Part shown: in pieces, positions 55,331-64,000 of the stretch
Layout of the letters: each line of letters opens with the position of its first letter
Position numbering within the stretch: position 1 is the stretch's first letter
Notes under the pieces: generated by a model
The model's input: the letters and a program-made list of their open reading frames with translations, nothing else
Databases searched by the model: none
Told to the model about the DNA's origin: nothing
Source of the DNA: Allodiplogaster sudhausi
Taxonomy: Eukaryota > Nematoda > Chromadorea > Rhabditida > Diplogasteridae
DNA: 64,000 bases
Assembly (NCBI GenBank): GCA_945643635.1
Contig: CALZFC010000017.1
Coordinates: 1,171,501 to 1,235,500 of the forward strand
Direction: 5' to 3'
Program-made: the position numbers and the translations under genes

Positions 55331-56690
55331 GCGAGAGAGCTGTTGCGTGGCGGTTAGGGGTCCCCGGGAGGAGGGAAGGGGGAGGGGGCAAGAGGGGATT
55401 GCGTCATTCTACGCCAGAGTGTCCGCGAAAGACGTTTAGGCCCTCACCCAAGTCCCGCCCGGAGGAGCCAGACAGAGAACACAGTATTTTTGACAGGGCC
55501 CAGGAAGCTGTTCTTGTCGATGGGGGATCGGTGAATTGCCCATGGACATTCAAAAGGGCGTTATGGCGGGCGCCGGAGGGTCCATAGCGGATAGCACACG
55601 CGGATGAAGTTCAGTCGCGGCATTGGTATGGACCCGAATCACCCACTGGGGTTGTGCGCGAACGTGGGGCTCAGGTATGCGGAGATCGCATCGGCAGCAA
55701 CGCTGACAACGGCTGCGGCGGCATTCAAATCAACCACGGGGCAAGCAATGGACCCCGACAAGTATCTATGGTATGATGGTTTATTGTTTATTATTGCGGC
55801 GGTGTTGGCAGCGGCGCAGAGGTGGCAGGCAGTGCGCCATCATGCAGTGGCGGAGAGGGCAGACGTAGAGAAGCCGATCGGATGGGGCTCAGGGAGAAGG
55901 CGCAGCAAGAGGATGTTTGCGGCACTGACCATGGCAGACCTGCTCCGGATCCGCAAGGCCAAAAAGCAGAAGAAGGAGAACAGAGTCACTAGACTGCTTG
56001 CAGAGCCTGGTTCCTGAGTAGGAAGCTGTTTGATCAAGCTCATGCCTGCCGCTCACCACGTACACTATGCGGAAGGAACTTTCCCGGGCGGGTGTCGAGG
56101 CGGGAGTTCCGTGGTTCACCCGCACGAGCTCAAAGTGGGTGGTGCGGCAGTGGCAATCGATTGGGGGGCTGCCCTGGACCAGGCGCGCATCCGCGGTAGA
56201 TGGAGATCGGTAGGCGGCTTGGTAACCTTATATCAAAGACTCTTTGCCGGCTCAAGGGGGCCTTCTACTTTGAGATACTCGAAGGAAGCGTTTACCACCC
56301 TTATCTTCTTCCGAATTTTTGCTTAATGAGGTGTCATCCTAATGTGGGATAGCGCCTAATTGGAATCCGTCACTGGTGACCACCAGCAGGCCCAGCCTTG
56401 ATTCCAGCTTGCTTTGTACCCTTGTACCCTTTGAGGAGTCACCAGTGTGTGTCAGGGAGATTGTATCGGCCACTAGGATGCCGAACGATGTTGTTATTCG
56501 ATCTCGTTGTTTTCCCGTACTCTGAAAATTGTTCGTCTGCCTTCCCCCACCAGCTAACCCGACATTTGGTTTTGCCTCACTGGGTTTAGGTGTACATTGT
56601 CCTCGCATGCTAACGCAGTGCCTGCATAGGGAATAACTTAGAGTCTTGTCATTGTACATATCTAGTTTACTGATCTCTTCATGTGTATTT
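55330..56690 (+). mobile_element. Degenerate tyrosine-recombinase mobile element (DIRS/PAT/Crypton type)
   Basis: This is a GC-rich island in otherwise AT-rich DNA. One frame carries both halves of a tyrosine recombinase. Frame 55604-56017 has the box I pattern NVGLRYAEIAS (Arg at 55673). After an in-frame TGA at 56015-56017 the same frame continues with box II, HPHELKVGGAAVAIDWGAAL, then RIRGRWRSVGGLVTLY (His at 56123, Tyr at 56231). The usual HxLR is HELK, a likely inactivating change. About 150 residues separate the Arg and the His, normal for this fold. A further open frame lies at 55399-55587. No reverse transcriptase is seen, so the class is unresolved. Boundaries are estimated from composition. 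It interrupts the duplicated 5' flank of chemoreceptor copy 6. Confidence 0.6.
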
Positions 56691-56705
56691 TAGCATATCT
56701 TGACA

Positions 56706-57278
56706 GTCCATACCTATGAGATGATGTGTTTTGTGAGCATCCGACGATTGTTCGTACGCAATGGAGCGGATACAACGAAAAAGGCGGAAACATGGAAACG
56801 TGGGCGACGGAAGGAAGGAAGTGACTGTAGCGTATGTTTAGTCTGCATATCCATGTGATAGATAGTCAGTGTATTCCATTAACACATTGGCACGATGCGC
56901 GAATAAAGGTTTAAAGGTTTAAAGTCTGCATAACATCCCGCGAAATCATTCGAAAAATATTCCCATGACAATTGTATTTATTGGTTATTGCTTGCTTTGT
57001 ATTTGTGCCTTATTCGCAATGTATCTGATTGCGTTAGCGTGACTCTTGCAAAAAAACAAATCGGCAACAATGATTCGCCCCACCCCCCCCCCTTTTCCCA
57101 ATCGGCAACAAAAGCCTGCGAATGTTTTCTTTAGCAATAAAGTCTGAAAAATATTGAAGAATGTGAGGTTTAAGGAAGCATCTTATTTTCTTCAATAGTT
57201 CTAGGGTGTAGGAATTCAGAGACTTTTATTCTTCATTTCCTAGATCAGACGTGTTAACGACGATAACAACACAGACAG
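56706..57278 (+). promoter_or_regulatory. Duplicated upstream region of chemoreceptor copy 6
   Basis: It matches 50337-50809 (cagtccatacctatgagatg; gagcatccgac; acatggaaa-gtgggcgacg) and ends with the conserved leader tagatcagacgtgttaacga. It was probably the promoter of copy 6 before that gene decayed. Confidence 0.5.
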
Positions 57279-57706
57279 ATGCAACCACTGCAAGGGCTCA
57301 TCATCTTCTTGGCCAGCAGCGCTATTCTTCTGAACGCAACTCTGATCGTGCTCCTTTTCGGTCTACGCCGCCACAAGCTGCATGGTTCTGGCCTTTTCCC
57401 GTCGTTTGCCGTACTTCTTGCGCAGATCGCAGCGAATGATCTCGTTTACTCGATTTCATCACTCGCCTTGTTACAGAGGTGCGAGAAAGAAATACAATAT
57501 TAACGTTAGCAATAAGCAAACAAACGATATAATTGAAGCATTCACTCCTCCCGTGCTGGCGTCTATACTGTCGTCTACAATATTAATGACGGCTTTTGTG
57601 GTCTTGTCGGCCCAACGTTTTGCTTAATAATGGCAATGTTCGCCATTGCTGCTTCGCACACGTCGTTTATCTGCTTGCCGCCTCCTTTACCTACAGGTAC
57701 TTTAAT

Positions 57707-57781
57707 TTTTTAGATGTAACTTTTAGAGGTTGTGCACATTTTGAGTTTTTTTAGATGTAACTTTTAGAGGTTGTGCACATT
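57707..57781 (+). repeat. Direct duplication of about 36 b
   Basis: tagatgtaacttttagaggt-tgtgcacatt occurs twice in a row, separated by ttgagtttttt. It sits at the edge of the replaced part of chemoreceptor copy 6 and may mark the insertion junction. Confidence 0.8.
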
Positions 57782-59150
57782 GTTCCATTAGTTTTAATTT
57801 TTTGAAGTGTTCCATCAGAATCCGGTATGGTTGACCAGATTTCGCAACGTAACAAAAATTGGAATACCGAGCAAAATAAGCATTGTTTTCGTGTTCAGCA
57901 CCTAAAATAACCCAATAATACATGTTTTGCTCTCCAAATATGTCAAAATAATTTTTCGATCATGGTGAGCGGAAAATCTCGAAATCGACTTGACCGATTA
58001 GGCCCTGGAATTTTCTTTTCTTTCTGAGCTTACAGAAGAATTCGACGTACTCTTCGGCTGAAAAGTGCCTCATGTACGTAACTTTGTCTGATCTTTCCAA
58101 TGCGGTATACTACTTCTGAAAATGTGGTGAAAATGAGCCCAAAAAATCATTTTCCAATAGTTATTGGACATTTTTTTGAAATATAAAAAATCGAAAATTT
58201 CACGTTTTTGATATAGATCGCACTGAATGCCAAACATGTTGCATTTTTCCTGGGTAGAATTGAAAAGCGAATCTAGAAATATCTTCTAAGACGCAACATA
58301 CCGCAAAATTATAATTTTACAGCCTCTTTTCAATTTTGGCTCAGTTGAATACTGCATTGCTTAGGTGGAAATATCAAGGATATTATAACGATTTTTCCAA
58401 CATTTGAAGGATATTTTAGTTGTTAAAAACATCCCTTTTTCCAAGGAGCGCTTTACATGTTTAACATGGGACCTGTTAATGCCCTAAAATTAGTAAAACG
58501 TGGATTATTTCGTTAGTTGCGCGCCGCGGGAAAGCGGCATTTGATGAAGAAATCTCTTCAAAAACACAACCATAAAGAACAAAAGATGGTTTCTAGTCTT
58601 TCTTGACACGGCGAACCCAACCGTGACATCGTTTTTGCAAAATATCGATCTTGAAGCGCGAAATACTCGTTTTTCGAAATAGCGTCATTTGTAGTGTAAA
58701 TGGTCCCAGTCGATTTTTCTCAAAATGTATATTTTTTGTTTCGAATGAAATACATCCAAATAAGGGTTAAAAATAACGCTCTTTCATTTGGTGCCCTCAT
58801 CGTTTTGACATGGGTGGGTGCTTATACCTCAAACGCACCCCTCAAAATGTTTACATGGCAAAAATTCACTTAAAACAATTTTTTTGCCAAACAGTCATTA
58901 GGACCTTTGTTATGCGCGTTACAACTAGTAATCGATAGAACTGTTTAAAATTTAGTTTGGACGACTAATAAAAAAGTTATGGTCATTTGAATATTTTGGG
59001 TATATCGTCGTATACTGTAGCTTTAGTAAAGGAAAAATTTTTTTGAAAAAAAATGTTTTTGGGAAGCCATAAGGGTGCTACACATGCTGTATGAAGGAAA
59101 TTCGATTCAAAAAATAATTTTGTTCCCTGCACACCCGTGGTCGAGTCTCT
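57782..59150. other. Unclassified AT-rich insert inside chemoreceptor copy 6
   Basis: This segment has no open frame above background, no terminal repeats that I can see, and no similarity to other parts of the window. It contains palindromic-looking stretches such as gcgcgaaatactcgtttttc. It could be a non-autonomous transposon or a captured intergenic segment. Confidence 0.4.
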
Positions 59151-59651
59151 CAGATTGGCTCTCTTAATAATGTAGTCTTGCAGCCTTTGAATGGTTGCAC
59201 CGTGTCAACTCGATTTGAGGGCGTTGAATTAATGTCTGCTTAAGGGAACCAGATTTTGAATTGGTGCCTCAACCATTTAGCTCTTTTTTCTGCATAGACA
59301 GCGTGTTAAATTGGAAGGGGTGCAGCACCAACAGTAAACAAAATTTAAACAAAAAAGCCAGATTTTGTAGGCTTGTAACTTTGTGACAAGCGGAAAAAAA
59401 TGGTGGGAGCTACATTTTTCGTCGCATGCGAACTGTTCCACATTCAAAAAAACCCAGATGATAAATAATCAGTGAACGGGACCTTTAAGAAAGATATTGT
59501 TCAATTTGCCATTGTTGCGAAGATTATCAAACTAGTGTATTCTTTGCAGACAGCTATATTAATTCGGTTTTTCAGCAGAATATTTGCTTTTGGGAAGATG
59601 AAGAGCCTGGAGGTACTGTCTGCACAACGATCTAAAAGTACGCAGCAGTGA

Positions 59652-60093
59652 ATAATGTATCAATCATCGTTACTGGGCGAAAAAACAAAAGCCTTTTTTA
59701 CGCATACGTATTATGTGATGAGGTGTGCATCCATAACTATTTATATAATATGGTTACATCTTTATCCGTACCGCGAATTTGTGCTGTTTTCACCTATTTC
59801 ATCATCTTCAATTCTTCTTATTGCTCGACTTTTACTATGTCTCACTTTCTCACAGACAAAAGCTTTTTCCTCGCATGTACATATTTCCTATCATATGTGT
59901 ATGTTGGCTGATGTCTTTACAATTGTAGTGTGCATTCATGTAAAAATTTCCGGGTTCTCCAATTTGACAACATACATCGGCATCCTCTTTTCTCCGTCAA
60001 CGCACACACAACGTCAAGTCTCCCTTTTGTTCGCCGTGAGGATAAAGAATGTCTCATACCGTTGAAAGATGAATTCACGGGGGAGTATTTAAT

Positions 60094-60124
<31 letters not shown>

Positions 60125-60725
60125 TTAAAAATGTTGATGGTGAGCGGAACTGTACGTCAAACGCAAAGTCAACGCCTTTTTTCGTCTTTGTGATTAGAGG
60201 GCACGGAGGGTACTCTATTCCGTCTTGGCAGAATTTTGGTGTGCCGAACTGAAAAAAATGAGACGACTTTTCTATTTTTCTTAAGTTTACTAAAATTGTA
60301 TCTGCGAAACAAACGGAATGGAATTATGTTGTTGTTTTCTTCAATGCATTGTTCACAACTGGACTGCATGCAGGATTGAACGAATCGAAGTTTTCGTCTA
60401 CGTAACTTTTATTGTGTTTAATCGAAAGAAAAAGTTCAGCAATAATTGTGTTTAACCGGTGGAAGAGAATCGAACTCATGTGGTGTCCAATTAAAATCTC
60501 AAATGACTTCATACACCATTTCCATTACTTAAACAGTGGGAATGATTCGACAGAGAATTTAAAGGAATTCAGCAATTCTTGAAGAAATTGTGTCATAAGC
60601 AAATAGTTACGAAATTGAAACCTCTCGTAATTTGTTTGGCTTATGGTTAGAAGGGAGCGGGATTTCGTTCACAGAAAGGTGACATCTTCAAAGTTAAAAA
60701 AAAAAAACAAGATGTCGGGAACGGT
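59652..60725. other. Intergenic DNA after chemoreceptor copy 6
   Basis: It starts with the shared 3' flank (tcttcttattgctcgacttt; ccgtgaggataaagaatgtc) whose open frames (for example 59655-60065) are not conserved proteins. A (GA)n tract follows at 60094-60124. The rest, to the cystatin stop codon, has no supported gene. Confidence 0.65.
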
Positions 60726-61597
60726 TCAGGAATCCTGCCCGGGAGCGACGTCGTTAATCTTCTTGAAGCTGTACTGGCTGAAGTTCTTCCAGGCCTGCTC
60801 GAAGAGGTCGAAGCTGTAGAAAGCGCGACGGGCGGTCGCTGGAGGGGCGCAGTTCCCCTTGGCCACATCCTCCGCCTTCACTGTTGTCCTGGTGTGCGAT
60901 GTAATTTGCACAGGACATTTATTCATTGAGATTAAACGCAAGCACAAAGATCTAATTTAGCATCTCAGGTGGTGCAGATCTTTGTCTTTGAGGAAAAAAG
61001 TGTCACCAACTTTTGGCAAGGAGACTCGGCGCAAAGAACTACGAAGTGATAGTTGACGCCAGCGACCACTTGAGAAGAAACATTGACCAACTATAAAATG
61101 TTGCAAAATTGAATTGAAGACGGATTGTGCGTTTTATTGAAAAAGGACAAAAGAATTCGTTTATTATGTTCTGAAGTTGTAATGTTCTTCATTGCCACAT
61201 AACAATAACTTGTAGCTAAAACCTTGATTGGAACGATATAGTTGTCGTGGTCGAGTTTCTCGTTGAATTGCTGAACTCCGTGTGACACTTTGCGCTAAAA
61301 TTACTGACAAACATTAATATTTTGTAAGCGGAAGCGTGGCTCACATTTCAATTTCGATTTCGATTTCTATTTTTTCATTGTTCTTTGGAACAAATACAAA
61401 GATGGCGAACAATATAAATTTTATCAGCAACAATATAATATATAATTTTGAAACTAGACAGACAGAAATGCAAATGTAATAACCAAGAGTTCAGGAGAGT
61501 TGACATCCAGCTGCTGCCATCCTCCCAAGATTGGTGAGGCGCCCGAAGAGTTGAGAGGGGAGAAGAGAGCAGACAAGAAAACAACAACTCCTCGCAT
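60726..61597 (-). CDS. Secreted type-2 cystatin (cysteine protease inhibitor), 142 aa, 4 exons
   Basis: Predicted secreted inhibitor of papain-like cysteine proteases. Minus-strand exons in coding order: 61484-61597, 61223-61294, 61011-61090, 60726-60888. Total is 429 bases in frame. A hydrophobic start (MRGVVVFLSALF) acts as signal peptide. ILGGWQQLDVNSPELL gives the conserved N-terminal glycine and the start of the helix (HGVQQFNEKL). SSQVVAGVNYHFVV carries the QVVAG first hairpin loop (residues 69-73). The second loop has Ala-Trp (QAWKNF, 121-122) where most family members have Pro-Trp. Cysteines are in LCAESPC and GNC. Length and three binding elements match type-2 cystatins of nematodes. 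The gene follows a receptor on the same strand, with roughly 1.1 kb between. Confidence 0.9.
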
Positions 61598-62661
61598 CTC
61601 TTCTCTGCATTTAGTAGGAAGTATGTAGATACATATACATACTTTTCAAATGATTGATAGCGAAATTCCGTATATCATACAACCATATCTTAAGTACATG
61701 AAAGATATTGAAGTAATCTTGGGTCTACATATGTATGTACATCCAGTTAAGTTCGTTCATCACACAGCCCAAGTTTAAGAAATTGATAAAAACAAGTAAA
61801 GATTAGTTCAATTTGTTCGCGCTCTCGAGCTCTTTTATCGCTGTCACAGCAATATTATGACACTTATTATTATTATTATTTTAAGTTTTCTTACACTTTC
61901 TCAGCTCTCTTGAACGCTCTCTCTCCTTGGTATCCTTTTGCTCTCTTTCACATACAAACGGCTTCTCTCTTGCCCTCAAGGAAAGAGTAAACGATGCAAA
62001 ATGAGAAACAATCTGAGAACGGGCGTTAGTGGGCAGACATCGAAATAGGAAAATAAATGAATGATTTGCCATACGATGAGTCAGCAGGCAATCACATGGC
62101 AGAAACCAATTAAGCAAGAACACTCCAGGCCTTTCTACCGATGAGAAATCAAGGAACAATGAGAGTGGAAGAGAAAGAAAGGAAATGATGGAAAGAAAAT
62201 AGATGGAAATGGAAAGTTGTATGTGATTGCTTTGCCACAACAAAAAAAAACATTCAGATGACGATTTCTTTCTGGCATTATTGCTTTTTCTGTTTTTTTT
62301 TATTGATTTTCCTGTACGAGACGTGGAAGTGAAGATGGCCATAATTGTGATATGAATGTTATTTTATTCAAGTTATTACCTTTTTATTTAACTCATATGG
62401 ATGTTGAATGAATATGACCATGCGAGTTTAGCTCTCTTTCTACAGATCAAGATCAGTTTGTCGAACGCGAATCATCGTTGTGCTGCTGATCTGAAAGAAA
62501 TCATTTCATTGTTTTGACATTCCATAGGAAGCAAGTGCAGGAAACATTTATGGATAACTTTATCACTCCGATAATTGAATAGAGGGGAGCTGTGTTTCAA
62601 AAGGAGCTATAAATCAAAAGCAAATTGATGCTTTCTTGCAACTACTCACAAGTTCCGTTCC
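61598..62661. other. Intergenic DNA between cystatin and receptor
   Basis: It contains an atacatatacatacttt / tacatatgtatgtacatcca motif pair (61630-61745) and purine- and pyrimidine-rich DNA (61900-62330). The 153-residue minus-strand frame at 61881-62342 is low complexity (Ser/Arg/Lys rich, then SLPLSLFL) and I do not accept it as a gene. Confidence 0.6.
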
Positions 62662-64000
62662 CTAATTGAGAAAGCCATAATGAACCTCGATGTTGGAGAC
62701 TGGGGAGTTCTGAGCCGATCTCTTCCAGAAGGCAAAGCAGGAGACATCGGGAATGATCATGGAGCGGAGGGAGCGGGAGGTGGCGAGCAGGAAGTAGGTG
62801 GGCAGCAAGGAGATCGCGTCCTGCAGGATGGGCGTAGCGCGACCGGCAATGGCAGAGATCGAGGAGAGAGTGGAGGAGAAGAAGAGGATGAACTGCAGAA
62901 TAGTCACTGTTGTACTCTACTATATACTGGTACTACATTTCTCAAACTTGCAACTCACTTCCTACATGACAATAAATATTTCATCTTCATTCTTTAGTCT
63001 TTATATTAGCATCGTGAGAAAAGGTGGCGAACCTGAGTGCAGGCCATGCTGAACTGAAGCAAAAACATGAGTATCGCTACTAGAATAAGGCCGATTTCTG
63101 TCGACAACGCATTGCCCTGCAAATAACAACTAGTACATACTTCCGCCGGATTGAAGATTGCCTAACTGTCTTTCTCAAGGTCGATGCGATAAACAAATTG
63201 AAATTGAAAGCCGTCCTCAATATACAAAAAAAAACATTTGACGGGAAATAACTTTCATCGCGCACACTAGCTCTTCAATTAAGTTACTCACTAATCGTAT
63301 TCTGTTTTAACACGGAACCACAAATACTCTAACTACTTATAAATTCATTTTCATTCGTGATTTCTTGTTTTTACTCCCTGACCATGGCCTTGATGTTAAT
63401 CCGGAAGCCCGACGTCAGACAGACGAGAGTGGTCATCGTCACCAGGAAGTTCACGACGTCCACAATGCCAAACCAGCATAACAACAAGATATGAAACATC
63501 TATAATGTAAAATAACGCTTAACTCAATGGAAGAGCCATGTGAAGTGAGTTGATGGACACGATTATGTATCTTTGAAGCAAACAGACATCGTAACATTCA
63601 TTTCAGTATACATATAAATAATCATTCATATCAGTATTTATATGATTGTTTATTCTGTGACCTGGCTGTATTTGTGTGATTCTGTGAATGGAATGTAAAT
63701 GATTGCGCCGTTCTCTCCTCCCGGAACAGCTCTCATTGTCGCGGGAAACAAGAGAAATTGTATGATAAGAATGAAGCTTGAGAACAATGTGAAAACGACG
63801 CTGTAGACAGTGAAGTTTGCCTTATTCTACAAGAATAAGCAAATTTATTCGGCCATAACTGTAGAAAGAGATGGTGGCTTACTATTTTAACTTTGTAGAG
63901 GATCGGGAAGAAAATGCATGACAAACGATTGAATGAAAGCACCATACTGCCCATCGACTGAACGCCTCGCCCGTAGCAATTAATTATTGAAAGTCTAGAA
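62662..64000 (-). CDS. Serpentine (7TM) receptor, 3' five exons, runs off the window
   Basis: This is a G-protein-coupled receptor of a family different from the tandem array. Minus-strand exons in coding order: 63883 to beyond 64000, 63662-63826, 63383-63499, 63033-63116, 62662-62892. All are phase 0. Features: end of TM3 with GSMVLSFNRLSCIFFPILY (the NR...P..Y pattern of nematode serpentine receptors), TM4 SSFILIIQFLLFPATM, TM5 LLLCWFGIVDVVNFLVTM, TM6 EIGLILVAILMFLLQF, TM7 AISLLPTYFLLATSRSLR, and a cytoplasmic tail ending EVHYGFLN. The first exons with the N-terminus and TM1-TM2 lie past the window. Intracellular loop 3 would be short if exon 63383-63499 joins 63033-63116 directly. The subfamily (srv, srx or srg type) cannot be fixed by eye. 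Confidence 0.82.

Larger units (their letters stand above)
57279..59651 (+). pseudogene. Chemoreceptor copy 6, exons 3-7 replaced
   Basis: Exon 1 (57279-57478, MQPLQGLIIFLASSAILLNA) is open. Exon 2 (about 57538-57696) has a 12-base in-frame insertion around GVYTVVYN and a one-base deletion (ggcaatgttcgcc for acaattgctcgcc), which shifts the frame. Exons 3 to 7 are absent. In their place is about 1.4 kb of AT-rich unrelated DNA (57780-59150), followed by the repeat normally in intron 7 and then exon 8 (59576-59651, FAFGKMKSLEVLSAQ, stop). No functional receptor can result. Confidence 0.88.

Noticed and set aside
61881..62342. A 153-residue minus-strand frame.
   Set aside because: Low-complexity basic and Ser/Leu-rich composition, no splice-site support and no domain pattern.
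63131..63205. A possible extra exon of the minus-strand receptor (TVRQSSIRR, basic like an intracellular loop 3).
   Set aside because: Its phase does not fit the next exon (63033-63116) with any GT donor present, while joining the flanking exons directly keeps the frame.

Overview
This is eukaryotic DNA, most likely from a nematode. Coding sequence is split by short introns with recognisable donor and acceptor sites, and no bacterial operon signals are present. The two dominant families are UDP-glucuronosyltransferases (UGT) of the nematode type and seven-transmembrane receptors resembling the nematode Str/Srd chemoreceptor superfamily. I reconstructed exons by hand from conserved protein sequence, splice sites and reading-frame phase. 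No database was searched.

Region 1 (1-29521) is a nested palindromic array of UGT genes. Genes alternate in strand: A(+, only its last exon in the window), B(-), C(+), D(-), E(+). Each divergent pair (B/C and D/E) shares a roughly 0.63 kb unique promoter core. Each convergent pair (A/B and C/D) flanks a roughly 2.6 kb spacer carrying a broken trypsin-like protease cassette. About 14.2 kb (1 onward) is repeated almost perfectly from 14090. B, C and D each rebuild to an intact 531-residue enzyme. E is a pseudogene with exons 2-4 deleted and two 4-base frameshifts. C carries a dead LINE-type retrotransposon in intron 8. The third spacer (27395-29521) is inverted relative to the other two and has no right arm.

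Region 2 (29522-34600) is sparsely coding. It has GA-rich tracts, hairpins, a dispersed repeat, and three weak-to-moderate candidates for very small genes. One of these, on the minus strand at 30435-31827, appears to have two alternative, phase-matched middle exons.

Region 3 (34641-59651) is a tandem, same-strand array of six chemoreceptor copies with eight ancestral coding exons. Copies 2 (39442-41726, 319 aa) and 3 (43520-45683, 326 aa) are intact. Copies 1, 4, 5 and 6 are damaged by a frameshift with donor loss, a missing exon 1, a frameshift, and an internal replacement respectively. Their 5' and 3' flanks are also duplicated. A separate unrecognised membrane-protein tail gene (46163-46870) lies between copies 3 and 4. 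A GC-rich degenerate tyrosine-recombinase mobile element (about 55330-56690) lies between copies 5 and 6.

Region 4 (59652-64000) holds a complete four-exon secreted type-2 cystatin on the minus strand (60726-61597, 142 aa) and the 3' five exons of another seven-transmembrane receptor on the minus strand (62662 to beyond the window end).

Taken together, the window is a family-expansion landscape: detoxification enzymes growing by palindromic duplication, and chemoreceptors turning over by tandem birth and death.
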